The notes under the pieces were generated by a model. That model was not told the DNA's origin, ran no database searches, and saw only the letters and a program-made list of their open reading frames with translations. Position numbers and translations under genes: made by a program. Source: Bacteroidaceae bacterium (GTDB lineage: Bacteria; Bacteroidota; Bacteroidia; Bacteroidales; Bacteroidaceae). Taken from it: DNA of 64,000 nucleotides. Location: positions 124,001 to 188,000 of the forward strand of contig JAFXXQ010000023.1 in assembly GCA_017542145.1 (NCBI GenBank), read 5' to 3'. How positions within the stretch are numbered: the first letter of the stretch is position 1; every line of letters starts with the position of its first letter. Positions 1 to 7,942 of this stretch are shown piece by piece.

Positions 1-573
1 GACGTCAACGAACTCCATCAGCGGGCGCATGATGCTCTGTGCTTTCTCTTTCGTCCACAGTTTCTTGCGGAAGTTCAAATCGACGCTGACGGTTACTCCG
101 TGACGCTTAGCAGCTTCACAAGCCAGACGCGTCAGCCGTGCGGCCTTGTCGCTGATGGCGGGTGTGATGCCGCTCCAATGGAACCAATCGGCACCCTCCA
201 TGATGGCGTCGAAATCGAAGTCCTCAGGGTCAGCCTCGCTGATAGCGCTGTGCGCACGGTCGTAGATAACCTTCGAAGGACGCATCGAGGCGCCTGTCTC
301 GCAGTAGTAGATACCCACACGGTCGCCTCCGCGGGCGATGTAGTCTGTCCGTACACCATATCGGCGCAGCGCGTTCACCACGCTCTGGCCTATCTCGTGC
401 TTGGGGAGCTTGCTGACGAAGTACGCATCGTGCCCATAGTTGGCCAGGCTGACAGCCACGTTGGCCTCGCCTCCGCCGAAGATGACGTCGAACTGTTCCA
501 CCTGCACAAAACGGTATTGCCCCGCAGGCGACAACCGCAGCATTATCTCACCCAAAGTTACAATCTTTGCCAT
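1..573 (-). CDS. kdgK: PfkB-family sugar kinase, probable 2-dehydro-3-deoxygluconokinase (5' part)
   Basis: Only the first 191 codons lie in the window; the gene continues past the left edge. The predicted cytosolic enzyme would phosphorylate 2-keto-3-deoxygluconate with ATP in hexuronate catabolism. The start MAKIVTLGEIMLRLSP and the glycine-rich block GGGEANVAVSLANYG (residues 33-47) are typical of the ribokinase/PfkB fold, and WFHWSGITPAIS followed by VDLNFRKKLW resembles KdgK-type members. The C-terminal DTxGAGD ATP/catalytic motif is outside the window, so substrate specificity cannot be checked; fructokinase or another PfkB sugar kinase remains possible. The ATG lies about 64 bases downstream of a good Bacteroidetes promoter. 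Confidence 0.85.
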   Translation of the reverse strand, partial: MAKIVTLGEIMLRLSPAGQYRFVQVEQFDVIFGGGEANVAVSLANYGHDAYFVSKLPKHEIGQSVVNALRRYGVRTDYIARGGDRVGIYYCETGASMRPSKVIYDRAHSAISEADPEDFDFDAIMEGADWFHWSGITPAISDKAARLTRLACEAAKRHGVTVSVDLNFRKKLWTKEKAQSIMRPLMEFVDV

Positions 574-636
574 ATATAATCCGAATTATTTACTCTTATT
601 TGTCTTTTTCTAATTGCCTTTTTCACCTTTTGGCTG

Positions 637-668
637 CAAAGATAATTTACTCCAAATACAAATGCAAA
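637..668 (-). promoter_or_regulatory. Promoter of the sugar kinase
   Basis: On the minus strand TTTG is followed after 20 bases by TATCTTTG, the Bacteroidetes sigma-ABfr consensus (TTTG, 19-23 bases, TAnnTTTG). The expected transcript has a leader of roughly 55-60 bases before the ATG. Confidence 0.75.
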
Positions 669-788
669 TAATGTTTGAAAAATCTTGCGCGCGTACTATT
701 TTTTAAAGGTTATTCATATTTCAGGTTACTGAAATCGCCAAAGAATGAAGGAAAACCGTCGGCTCATCTTAACCGCTTCCCAGATAGA

Positions 789-893
789 CTCAGATTCCCC
801 ATAAATCCCAGCTGATGGGAAAAAAGTCCCATCAGCTGGGATTTTTTTCCCATTTGATGGGACTTTTTCAGCGTCAGGTGTTTTTTCGTCTTC
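789..893. repeat. 21-nt phased repeat array with CCCA...TGGG cores
   Basis: Five consecutive 21-base units can be laid out without gaps. Units 2-4 share TGATGGGA or CAGCTGGGA followed by an A/T run; units 1-3 end in CCC. Units 1 and 5 are degenerate. Units 2 and 3 are also mirror images of each other, which creates the strong hairpin inside the array. The period is seen directly in the sequence; no function is known to me. Confidence 0.7.
803..848 (+). terminator. Strong 18-bp hairpin followed by a T run
   Basis: The arms AAATCCCAGCTGATGGGA and TCCCATCAGCTGGGATTT pair perfectly around a six-base loop, and the rightward strand then continues with T residues. A second, smaller hairpin (TCCCAT, TTG, ATGGGA, then a T run) follows at once and competes for the same arm. 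It looks like an intrinsic terminator, yet the flanking genes diverge, so it ends neither of them. It could attenuate the rightward transcript or end an unannotated short RNA. Confidence 0.55.
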
Positions 894-1066
894 GTTTGAG
901 GCTTACTGAACAACGTTCGGGATTATTCTTGCGGAAAAACATAAAACAGCAATAAGCCCTGACAAAATTCACAAAGTTTTTGCAACCTTTTTCGTCTTTG
1001 CCTTGTCTAATGGACAGAGAGCTCTTAAAAAAGGAATTATTAACTCATTTAAAAGCCATAAAAAGT

Positions 1067-1681
1067 ATGAAAAAGATCAATCAAATTCTTCTTTTGGCAG
1101 CCTTGCTGTTGATGCCGCAGGCAGCGTTGCATGCCGATGAATTCCAGTTACCCCATTCTCTGCAACGAACCATTGAACAACTTCCTGACTCCTTGAGGTA
1201 TGAAGCCTTCATACAAGCGCTTGACGTTGCGGATAGTAATTACGATGCTGACTACGAGCAGATGAAGGAAATGATAGAAACCCTTGGAGCTCCCATCGCA
1301 ATGGTGTTGATATTTGTCATGGCGCTGATTGTGCTCGAAATGATACTGAAGGTCGTCCGTCGGCGCGACAAGGAGCGGAACGAGATTATTCACAAGATGA
1401 TTGATAGCGGCGTTTTCACTTCCGCCAATGCCGATACGGCCGAGATGCTCCGTGCTTTGATGCCGCAGCAGAAGTCGGACAAAGGACGCGTCATCTCTAG
1501 CGCCTCCATGCTGGGTGTGGGGCTCGGGCTGATAGCCTACTATCTGTTCAACCGCGGCACATACGAGTTCGTTCCCTTTGTCGGCTGCATCCTGGCGGGA
1601 TACGGCTTGCTGAGCCTCGTCGCCATTGCTGCTCTCAATGACATAAAACGAAAAAAAGAGAAGAAAGCAGCGGAAAACTAA
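1067..1681 (+). CDS. DUF6249 membrane protein
   Basis: The 204-residue product begins MKKINQILLLAALLLMPQ, a signal peptide probably cut after HADEF-proximal residues. A hydrophobic segment lies near residues 75-96 (GAPIAMVLIFVMALIVLEM), followed by a basic stretch and helix VVRRRDKERNEIIHKMIDSG, then two more membrane spans near the C terminus and a lysine-rich tail. This matches the DUF6249 family, often found beside ECF sigma factor genes in Bacteroidetes. I chose this ATG because the upstream in-frame starts add a polar extension before the signal peptide. It is followed 96 bases later by the sigma factor gene. Function is unknown; a membrane-stress role tied to the sigma factor is inference. 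Confidence 0.8.
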   Translation: MKKINQILLLAALLLMPQAALHADEFQLPHSLQRTIEQLPDSLRYEAFIQALDVADSNYDADYEQMKEMIETLGAPIAMVLIFVMALIVLEMILKVVRRRDKERNEIIHKMIDSGVFTSANADTAEMLRALMPQQKSDKGRVISSASMLGVGLGLIAYYLFNRGTYEFVPFVGCILAGYGLLSLVAIAALNDIKRKKEKKAAEN

Positions 1682-1689
1682 GAATCTGA

Positions 1690-1756
1690 TGTGGAGTAGA
1701 CGGGTTGGTCGCCTCTGCGTGCAATCAAAAAAAGAACGTTCACCCGTCTCTCCACA
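1690..1756 (+). promoter_or_regulatory. Long imperfect inverted repeat before the sigma factor gene
   Basis: TGTGGAGTAGACGGGT and ACCCGTCTCTCCACA form a 15-bp stem with a single bulged T, enclosing about 36 bases. It fills most of the gap between the DUF6249 and sigma genes and ends about 20 bases before the sigma start codon. There is no T run directly after it. It may be a regulatory RNA structure or a mild terminator. Confidence 0.55.
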
Positions 1757-1777
1757 TTATTAATCCCTTTTACTGGA

Positions 1778-2323
1778 GTGGATTCTGACCTCGTGTTGAT
1801 TTCCCGTGTGGTGCTGTTGGACGACCAGCGTGCCTTCGCCCGCCTGATGAGGAAGTACCAGCGCCCCGTGCGCCGGTATTTCCTCGTGGAAACGAACGGC
1901 AACGAGGCGCTGGCGGACGATCTGGCGCAAGAGACGTTCATCCACGCTTGGCAGAATATAGGCTCATTTCATGGTCTCAGCGGCTTCGGTACCTGGCTCT
2001 ATCGTATTGCTCACAACACGTGGCTCAACTGGCTGGCGCGCCACCACGACCTTCTTTCGCTTGACGACCCAGTCGTCCGCACCGAAGTTGAAGTTGCTCC
2101 CAATCTTGACAGCCGTCAAGGTTCAGATACTTTGGAAACCGACCAACTCCGTGTTGCTGTTGCCCGCCTTCCTGAAGCTGAGCGCACATGCATCGCCCTC
2201 TTCTACCTGCAAGAACTCAGCCTACGCGAGATACATCGCGTCACCGGCTGGCCTGTTGGAACCATCAAATCGCACCTCTCACGAGGTCGTAACCACCTGA
2301 AAAACCTTTTCGACTATGACTAA
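1778..2323 (+). CDS. ECF-type RNA polymerase sigma factor
   Basis: The 181-residue protein has the two domains of ECF (group 4) sigma factors. Region 2 spans about residues 15-70 (DDQRAFARLMRKYQRPVRRY, then ALADDLAQETFIHAWQNI), and region 4 about 130-175 (LPEAERTCIALFYLQE, then the helix-turn-helix VTGWPVGTIKSHLSRGRNHL). It should direct polymerase to a small regulon, possibly its own operon. The start used is GTG, uncommon in this genome; the frame is open upstream, so translation could begin elsewhere. The next gene overlaps its end by eight bases, as expected for a co-translated regulator. Confidence 0.9.
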   Translation: MDSDLVLISRVVLLDDQRAFARLMRKYQRPVRRYFLVETNGNEALADDLAQETFIHAWQNIGSFHGLSGFGTWLYRIAHNTWLNWLARHHDLLSLDDPVVRTEVEVAPNLDSRQGSDTLETDQLRVAVARLPEAERTCIALFYLQELSLREIHRVTGWPVGTIKSHLSRGRNHLKNLFDYD

Positions 2324-2675
2324 TGATGACCTTCGCCTCCGCCAACGCCTGGAAACGCTTTATGAACCTGTTTCCGACGATGCTTTTGTCCGCGACACAC
2401 TTCACCGCCTTCCTCACGGCTATGCCCGTCTGCGGCTGCGGCTTGTCTTGTTTTTTATTCTCATCTGGGGGGTATTTTTCGGGCTTATTTTCTATTTCCG
2501 TAATATGCTATTCACGGCGCTGAAAATTGTACTGCGTACCTTTAGCAGTTTGGCCCTTCCACCTGCTTCTGACCTCATTACCTTACTGCTTGTTGCCTTT
2601 CTCTTCTTCCTTGCCGTCCACGAAAGCTGCGATGCCGTTTGCCGCTACATTGACAAGCAGTACGAGCGCCCCTGA
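2316..2675 (+). CDS. Small two-TM membrane protein, candidate anti-sigma factor
   Basis: This 119-residue protein overlaps the ECF sigma gene by eight bases. A soluble N-terminal part of about 38 residues (MTNDDLRLRQRLETLYEPVS...) precedes a membrane span (about 41-61) and a second one near residues 82-103 (LALPPASDLITLLLVAFLFF). A short cytoplasmic N terminus before membrane helices, encoded directly after an ECF sigma gene, is the usual position of a membrane-bound anti-sigma factor. No zinc-binding anti-sigma motif (HxxxCxxC) is present, so this role rests on context only. Confidence 0.7.
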   Translation: MTNDDLRLRQRLETLYEPVSDDAFVRDTLHRLPHGYARLRLRLVLFFILIWGVFFGLIFYFRNMLFTALKIVLRTFSSLALPPASDLITLLLVAFLFFLAVHESCDAVCRYIDKQYERP

Positions 2676-2688
2676 ATGGTAATTTTAT

Positions 2689-3618
2689 CTATAAACTCTT
2701 CATCCACAGCAATGCGGATTCGAGGGGAGTGTCGGTTTCGACGTCGGGCTGGATGGGGTCGTCGCAGAAAACCTCTCCTGTGCGGGCGACATCTTGGCTA
2801 ATCGTCAGCACAAGGGTGTAGCCATCGGGAAGAGGGTAGGGGATGTTAGCGCTGGCGTAGCCTGCCGTAGGGCATCCGAAGGTCTTTGTGTTGTCAAGCC
2901 CTCGGAAGGCAAGTAGCGTAGCTTCGCCCGAACTGGCTGTGAGGGTGTCGGTGAGGAGGGCGATGGGGAGTCCCTGAATCCGCTTGAGGAGACTTTCGCT
3001 TAGGGCAGGACGATGGTTGCCAATTTCTGTCTTGCGGATGTATTCGGTGGTGACTGGCATGGCGTGCTGCTTTTTCTGGAACTCGAGGCATGTCCCTTCG
3101 GGGAGGAGGGGCGAAAGGCCGGCCAGCATGGGATACATGTTGCCGCCCACATTCCCACGAAGGTCGATGATATAGCCCTTGGCATCCGTGTGGCGGCAGA
3201 TGGCGTCGTAGAGGGTGAAGGAGTAGAGGGTGTCGTTGACGCTGATGCCCATGTGGGCAGGGACGCTGAGGTAGAGGATGTTGTCCTCGCGGAAGAGCGC
3301 TTGCGGAGTCTCTTCCTTTAGGGATTGGGATTCATTCAATGGGGGACGCAACGCGGAATGCTTGCCTCCGCAGACATGAAGAGCCTCTGTGATTATCTCG
3401 TGTGCCTCGTCCAGGCTGGCAATTTCTTTTGCTTGCTGCAGGGCATGATTCTTGGCGTTTTCCCACTCTTTTCCCTCGGCATAGAGCCCTGTCTTGTCCA
3501 TGATGCGGATGCAATGATGCACATAACCCTTCGGGGTGTGGGGATTGTCAATGAACGTGCATCCCGACAAGGCGAGGAGCAGAAGAGCGCATGTAACAAA
3601 CTTTGATTTAACAGCCAT
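2689..3618 (-). CDS. S41-family (C-terminal processing type) peptidase lipoprotein
   Basis: A 309-residue lipoprotein with a lipobox in MAVKSKFVTCALLLLALSGC (cysteine 20). The S41 core is visible as GYIIDLRGNVGGN, typical of the tail-specific protease fold, followed by LTASSGEATLLAFRG, where the serine after TAS is the expected nucleophile, and FGCPTAGYAS. No PDZ domain is apparent, and the N-terminal 90 residues are a helical cap-like region. It should cleave or process envelope proteins from the periplasmic or surface side of a membrane. It stands alone, convergent with the sigma-factor operon and divergent from the exonuclease gene, with its own promoter. Confidence 0.88.
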   Translation of the reverse strand: MAVKSKFVTCALLLLALSGCTFIDNPHTPKGYVHHCIRIMDKTGLYAEGKEWENAKNHALQQAKEIASLDEAHEIITEALHVCGGKHSALRPPLNESQSLKEETPQALFREDNILYLSVPAHMGISVNDTLYSFTLYDAICRHTDAKGYIIDLRGNVGGNMYPMLAGLSPLLPEGTCLEFQKKQHAMPVTTEYIRKTEIGNHRPALSESLLKRIQGLPIALLTDTLTASSGEATLLAFRGLDNTKTFGCPTAGYASANIPYPLPDGYTLVLTISQDVARTGEVFCDDPIQPDVETDTPLESALLWMKSL

Positions 3619-3640
3619 CGTATGCGAATGTTTATTGGGA

Positions 3641-3672
3641 CAAAGATACAGGTATATGAGCGATAATGCAAA
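3641..3672 (-). promoter_or_regulatory. Promoter of the S41 peptidase gene
   Basis: Minus-strand TTTG, 20 bases, TATCTTTG. The expected transcript starts about 15-20 bases before the ATG. Confidence 0.75.
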
Positions 3673-3711
3673 TCTTTGGTCAAAAAAGCATTAAAAACAA
3701 CAGCTATTTTC

Positions 3712-3742
3712 TTTGTCGCTATGGTTTTTCTCTCTATATTTG
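3712..3742 (+). promoter_or_regulatory. Promoter giving a nearly leaderless exonuclease mRNA
   Basis: TTTG, 19 bases, TATATTTG. The downstream box ends only eight bases before the ATG of the exonuclease, so transcription should begin within a few bases of the start codon. This box also argues against an upstream in-frame ATG as the start. Confidence 0.7.
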
Positions 3743-3750
3743 CAGGACAA

Positions 3751-4242
3751 ATGAAAGATTTTGCGGCAATAGATTTTGAGACAGCAAACAACGAACGGAC
3801 AAGCGTCTGTTCCGTTGGAGTGGTAGTCGTTAGGGATGGTGAGATAGTGGATTCGTTCTATTCGCTCATTCAGCCTGAACCGAACTACTATAGCTATTGG
3901 TGTTCGCAGGTGCATGGCCTTTGTCGCGCCGATACGGACGATGCCCTTGTCTTTCCTTACGTTTGGGCGCAGATTGAGCCGCTTATTGAAGGCCTTCCCT
4001 TTGTGGCGCATAATAAACCCTTTGACGAAGGCTGCCTGAAAGCCGTGTTCCGTGTCTATCAGATGGACTATCCTGATTATGAGTTCTACGACACGCTCTG
4101 CGTTTCGCGCCGCAAATTTCCCTATCTGCCCAATCACCAGCTCCACACCGTAGCTGCCGCTTGTGGCTACCATTTAAAGCACCACCACTATGCCCTTGCC
4201 GATGCCGAAGCCTGCGCCTGGATTGCAAAGACAATACTATAA
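3751..4242 (+). CDS. DEDDh 3'-5' exonuclease (DnaQ-like)
   Basis: The 163-residue protein is a minimal RNase T/DnaQ-fold exonuclease. The first acidic motif is AAIDFETAN (Asp8, Glu10), the second is within VAHNKPFDEGCL, and the third is the HHYALADAEA block carrying the DEDDh histidine and final aspartate. It would remove nucleotides from 3' ends of DNA or RNA in the cytosol, in repair or proofreading. It lacks the extra domains of the polymerase III epsilon subunit. The start chosen here lies just downstream of a promoter; an upstream in-frame ATG would place that promoter inside the gene. Confidence 0.88.
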   Translation: MKDFAAIDFETANNERTSVCSVGVVVVRDGEIVDSFYSLIQPEPNYYSYWCSQVHGLCRADTDDALVFPYVWAQIEPLIEGLPFVAHNKPFDEGCLKAVFRVYQMDYPDYEFYDTLCVSRRKFPYLPNHQLHTVAAACGYHLKHHHYALADAEACAWIAKTIL

Positions 4243-4245
4243 TCC

Positions 4246-5091
4246 TTAATGTATCATGGTGAGGTCGGCGGCGATGAGGCAATGGTCGCTGAGCGTGGGT
4301 TCGTTGTAGACGTGGACGCGGCTGGGAACGAAGCCTTTGACGATGATGTTGTCGAGCGCCGAACGGGGGCTTTCGCCAGCGGGGAAAGTAAGTAGGTCGC
4401 CCACAACACCATGATTAGCCATGCGGTAGCCGGCCTTAAGAAAAGCGTCGTATTCAGCGGGATTGCCGACGTTCCAGTCGGCGCAAAGGATGACATAGGG
4501 ATAGGCGTCGAAGGCCTCGATGATCTCCTTGATTTGGATAGCACGATATTTTGCACCATGCTCGCCCTGATTCCAATCGAGATGGGTGGAGACGAACTTC
4601 ACCTTTTCGCCGCCGATGAGGATATCTGTCGCGATGTAGTAACGAGGTTGGGTGGCTTGGGAAAAGCGGACGGTCTCGGCTACGCCGGTAGTGAAGCCGT
4701 TGGAGAAGATAGCGTTGCCGTTGTAGTCCCACTTGGGGCCAATGAGGGCGCCTGTGTATCCGCTGAATACCTCATCGCGGGCGGAAAGGAGCATCCGTCC
4801 GTCAGCATCGCGTACAAACTCAGGGCTATACTCAACGACAGCCATGATGTCGGCGCCGATGCTGTCAATAAAGCGACGGTAAGCAAGGGCTTTCTGGGGA
4901 GCTTCTTCAAGAGTAATACGGCTGTCGGCCGCTTTGCCCAGCGCGAAGTGTCCAATGTTCCATGACGCTACGGTAATCTTCGTGAATGGCTCTGCCGCTT
5001 GCATGGTGAAGGCTATCAACAAGAAAGCCCCCAGCAGGGCTTTCTTGAATGATAAAATAGAGTAAGGATGATTTGACTTACGTGCTCTCAT
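4246..5091 (-). CDS. Secreted endonuclease/exonuclease/phosphatase family protein
   Basis: The 281-residue product has a hydrophobic N-terminal signal (KALLGAFLLIAFTMQAAEP). EEP-fold motifs follow in order: VASWNIG near the start of the mature protein, STHLDWNQGEH mid-way, LCADWNVGNP (GDFN-like) and PTLSDHCLIAADL (the SDH metal/catalytic motif) at the end. Such enzymes hydrolyse phosphodiester bonds in DNA, sphingolipids or inositol phosphates; the substrate cannot be told here. The start codon overlaps the stop of the MFS gene by one base (TAATG), so it is probably translationally coupled as the last gene of the peptidase/MFS operon. Confidence 0.87.
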   Translation of the reverse strand: MRARKSNHPYSILSFKKALLGAFLLIAFTMQAAEPFTKITVASWNIGHFALGKAADSRITLEEAPQKALAYRRFIDSIGADIMAVVEYSPEFVRDADGRMLLSARDEVFSGYTGALIGPKWDYNGNAIFSNGFTTGVAETVRFSQATQPRYYIATDILIGGEKVKFVSTHLDWNQGEHGAKYRAIQIKEIIEAFDAYPYVILCADWNVGNPAEYDAFLKAGYRMANHGVVGDLLTFPAGESPRSALDNIIVKGFVPSRVHVYNEPTLSDHCLIAADLTMIH

Positions 5092-6524
5092 TACTTCTTG
5101 ATGTTGGGTTCTTCGAGGCCGAGGTGGCGCTTCTTGTCGAGGGCCTTCAGGTAGAGGGCGATGAGGAAGGCGGCGACGCCGAAGCAGGCGAAGATGACGA
5201 GGGGCACGGTGTAGTTGTAGGGGATGAAGTCGGCTCCTGATGCCTTGGCGGCGATGACGGCGGGGTTGTTGGCGTTGCTGCTGGCGAGCACGCTGCCGAT
5301 GAGGGCGGGGACAAGGCAGAGGCCTATGTTCTGCACCCAGAAGATAAGGCAGTAGGCCGAGCCGAGTACCTTTTCGTCGATAATCTTGGGCACGGAGGGC
5401 CACAGGGCGGCGGGGACGAGCGAGAAGCTGATGCCGAGCACGACGATGGTGGCGTAGGCGATGAGCTTGCTGTGGGTGGCGGGGAGCACGAAGGCGAACA
5501 CCAGGTGGCAGACGATGAGCAGCACGGCACCCCAGATGAGCATGGTGGCACCCTTGCCCTTATGGTCGAGGAAGGAGCCGAGGAACGGCGTAATGGCTGC
5601 CGCGCCGATGGGGAACCAGCGGAAGATGTTGGCCGCAGCCTCGGGCGTGATGCCGTTGAGGTTACATTGGAGCATGTTGGCGCCGTAGCGCTGGAAGGGG
5701 AATATGGCGCTGTAGTAGAGCACGCAAAGCAGGGCAACGACCCAGAAGTTGAGCGAGCCGAAAATCTTGCCGAGGTCTTTGACCTTGAACTCTTCGTCGG
5801 GGTCGCTCTCGAGCGTCTTCTCGCCGGCGGCGACGAGCTGGCTGTCGAGTTGCTTGTCCATGAAGGTGAAGACAATGAAATTGATGAGGCCGATGAGGAG
5901 AAGCACGGTACAGAAACCAACAGGGGCGCTGATGGTACCAAGTTTGGCAGCAATGACGGGGCTGATGGAGAAGATGGCGAAGACACCTACACGGGCGATG
6001 GCCATTTCGATACCCATAGCCAAAGCCATTTCCTTACCTTTGAACCACTTGGCTATAGCCTTGCTGACGGTTGTTCCTGCCATCTCGCAGCCGCAGCCGA
6101 AGATCATGAAGCCTAAGGCAGCTAGCTTGGCGCTTCCCGGCATAGCTGTCCACCAACTGTTGAGCCAAGCCTCGAATCCGCTACCTGCAAACCAATCGCT
6201 AACGGCATAGAACTTGATGGCAGCGCCGACAAACATCATCGAGGCAGAGAGAACGCCTGTGAAGCGGATGCCCATCTTGTCGAGGATGATGCCTGCAAGG
6301 ATGAGGAAACCGCATACATTCAGAATGTACTCGGCGCTGGCATAAGTGCCGAAGACGCTGGGCGTCCAACCCTTTTCGGATTCAACAAGTGCCTGAAGGG
6401 GCGACATGACATCGACGAACATGTAGCCGAAGAACATCATCAAGGCGATAAGGATAAGGGCTGTCCAGCGTGCCCACGCTTTGTCATTCAGTTTTTGCTG
6501 AACATTAGAAATGATTTCTGACAT
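5091..6524 (-). CDS. MFS transporter, copy 1 of a tandem pair
   Basis: A 477-residue integral membrane protein with about 12 predicted spans and the MFS loop signature GIILDKMGIRFTGV after span 2. It belongs to the same subfamily as the next gene upstream: both start with a short polar segment before an ALILIAL/VLLIVSL helix, share MFFGYMFVD/MLFGYFLND, and end in a G[LI]EEPNI motif. The start is the ATG of MSEIISNVQQ; a longer in-frame reading would run into the preceding gene. Its substrate is unknown. Linkage to an exported-type S9 peptidase suggests uptake of peptides or amino acids, but this is inference. Confidence 0.88.
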   Translation of the reverse strand: MSEIISNVQQKLNDKAWARWTALILIALMMFFGYMFVDVMSPLQALVESEKGWTPSVFGTYASAEYILNVCGFLILAGIILDKMGIRFTGVLSASMMFVGAAIKFYAVSDWFAGSGFEAWLNSWWTAMPGSAKLAALGFMIFGCGCEMAGTTVSKAIAKWFKGKEMALAMGIEMAIARVGVFAIFSISPVIAAKLGTISAPVGFCTVLLLIGLINFIVFTFMDKQLDSQLVAAGEKTLESDPDEEFKVKDLGKIFGSLNFWVVALLCVLYYSAIFPFQRYGANMLQCNLNGITPEAAANIFRWFPIGAAAITPFLGSFLDHKGKGATMLIWGAVLLIVCHLVFAFVLPATHSKLIAYATIVVLGISFSLVPAALWPSVPKIIDEKVLGSAYCLIFWVQNIGLCLVPALIGSVLASSNANNPAVIAAKASGADFIPYNYTVPLVIFACFGVAAFLIALYLKALDKKRHLGLEEPNIKK

Positions 6525-6559
6525 TTTTTTTGTGTATTTACGATTTGACAATTTGCGAT

Positions 6560-7942
6560 TTAAATGTTCGGTTCTTCTATGCCATAATGGTTCTTGCGGT
6601 CGTCCTTGCGGATGAGGGAGGCAATGAATACGGAAGCCAAAGCAAGGCAGGCGAAAATGCACATGGGCAAAGTATAATTATAGGTGGGAGCGCCACTCGG
6701 CGAGGTGCCTATAATGCACCAACGGTCGAGGACAATGCCGATGAGCAAAGGCACAAAGCTGAGGCCAATGTTTTGAATCCAGAAGATGACGCTGTAGCCT
6801 GTCCCTAGCCTACGATGGGGGATAACCTTGGGGATGATGGGCCAAAAAACAGCGGGCACCATCGAATAGGCTACGCCCAACACCACCATCAGTACGATGG
6901 CAAAGCCCTGCGTCGGCAAGATGGGTAACGCGAAGAGCATCATGTCGGCGATAAGGATAGAGCAACCGATAATTAGGAATCGCGTGCCGTGGCCTTTTTT
7001 ATCGTAGAGCCAGCCGAAAAGTGGCGTCAGGCACAAGCTGCAAAGATGGAGTAGCGAGGGCACGAAGTTAACAAAAGCAGAGTCGTCTGAAAAACCATAT
7101 TTGTTCAGCATTAGGCTGGTGGAGAACTTGTTGAATGGCTTGACGGAGGAGTAGAAGATGAGGCAGAAGAGGGCGATGAGCCAGAAACTCCGTGAAGTCA
7201 GAATTGCCTTCAAATCAGACAGCTTGAAACCGTCATCAGCTCGTTGACCTATGGGATTGCTGAATTGTTGATGTTGTAATTGCCTGTCGAGCTTCTTGTC
7301 CATGACGTTGAAGACGAGGTAGGCGAGCAGGGCAACGCAGAGCAGGACGCACGAGAGCAGCAGGGGCGACGACATCTGCCAGCGCTTGGCTAACATCGGG
7401 CTGAAGAACATGGCAGCAAACGAGCCCACGCGGCACAGCGCTACCTGTACGCCCATGGCCAAGGCCATTTCGTGGCCCGTGAACCACTTGGCGATGACCT
7501 TGCTGACGGTGATGCCGCACATCTCGTAGCCCATGGCAAAGACGGCAAAGCCGATGCAGGCTATAACTACTTGATTGTGATGCCCAAGGAATGCCAGATG
7601 GCCTGGGTCGGCTGCAGGGCTGGGGACATACTGCACGGCAATGTACTTGATGAATGCTCCGACGACCATCAGCGCGCAGGCGATGGTGCCAGTAAAGCGA
7701 GGTCCCATCTTGTCGAGGATGATGCCTCCGAAAATGAGCATCAGGCAGAAGACATTGAGCCAGCTGTACGACGAGTTAAAGAATCCGTAGTCGCCAGCCG
7801 TCCAACCATATTGGCTCTGCAAAGCCGTCATCAGCGGCGCCATCGCGTCGTTGAGGAAGTAGCCGAACAGCATCGTCAGCGAGACAATAAGCAGTACGGC
7901 CCAGCGTGAACCCCTATTGTCGGAAATCAGTTTTTCAGCCAT
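6560..7942 (-). CDS. MFS transporter, copy 2 of a tandem pair
   Basis: A 460-residue, roughly 12-span MFS protein, similar to the adjacent transporter across its length, including GIILDKMGPRFTGT after span 2, the region around MCGITVSKVIAKWFTGHEMA (the neighbour has AGTTVSKAIAKWFKGKEMA), and the C-terminal HYGIEEPNI. Its start overlaps the end of the S9 peptidase gene by 16 bases, and only about 35 bases separate it from the other MFS gene, so the three genes form one transcription unit. The pair looks like an old tandem duplication. Substrate unknown. Confidence 0.88.
   Translation of the reverse strand: MAEKLISDNRGSRWAVLLIVSLTMLFGYFLNDAMAPLMTALQSQYGWTAGDYGFFNSSYSWLNVFCLMLIFGGIILDKMGPRFTGTIACALMVVGAFIKYIAVQYVPSPAADPGHLAFLGHHNQVVIACIGFAVFAMGYEMCGITVSKVIAKWFTGHEMALAMGVQVALCRVGSFAAMFFSPMLAKRWQMSSPLLLSCVLLCVALLAYLVFNVMDKKLDRQLQHQQFSNPIGQRADDGFKLSDLKAILTSRSFWLIALFCLIFYSSVKPFNKFSTSLMLNKYGFSDDSAFVNFVPSLLHLCSLCLTPLFGWLYDKKGHGTRFLIIGCSILIADMMLFALPILPTQGFAIVLMVVLGVAYSMVPAVFWPIIPKVIPHRRLGTGYSVIFWIQNIGLSFVPLLIGIVLDRWCIIGTSPSGAPTYNYTLPMCIFACLALASVFIASLIRKDDRKNHYGIEEPNI

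Larger units (their letters stand above)
574..1066. other. Divergent intergenic region with promoter, 21-nt array and hairpins
   Basis: This gap separates the leftward sugar kinase from the rightward DUF6249 gene. It holds the kinase promoter, a 21-nt phased repeat array and an 18-bp perfect hairpin inside that array. I found no convincing small gene. No clear TAnnTTTG box was found for the rightward gene. Confidence 0.7.

Noticed and set aside
100..579. Rightward frame of 159 codons
   Set aside because: It is antisense to the sugar kinase, whose frame shows clear family motifs and a promoter.
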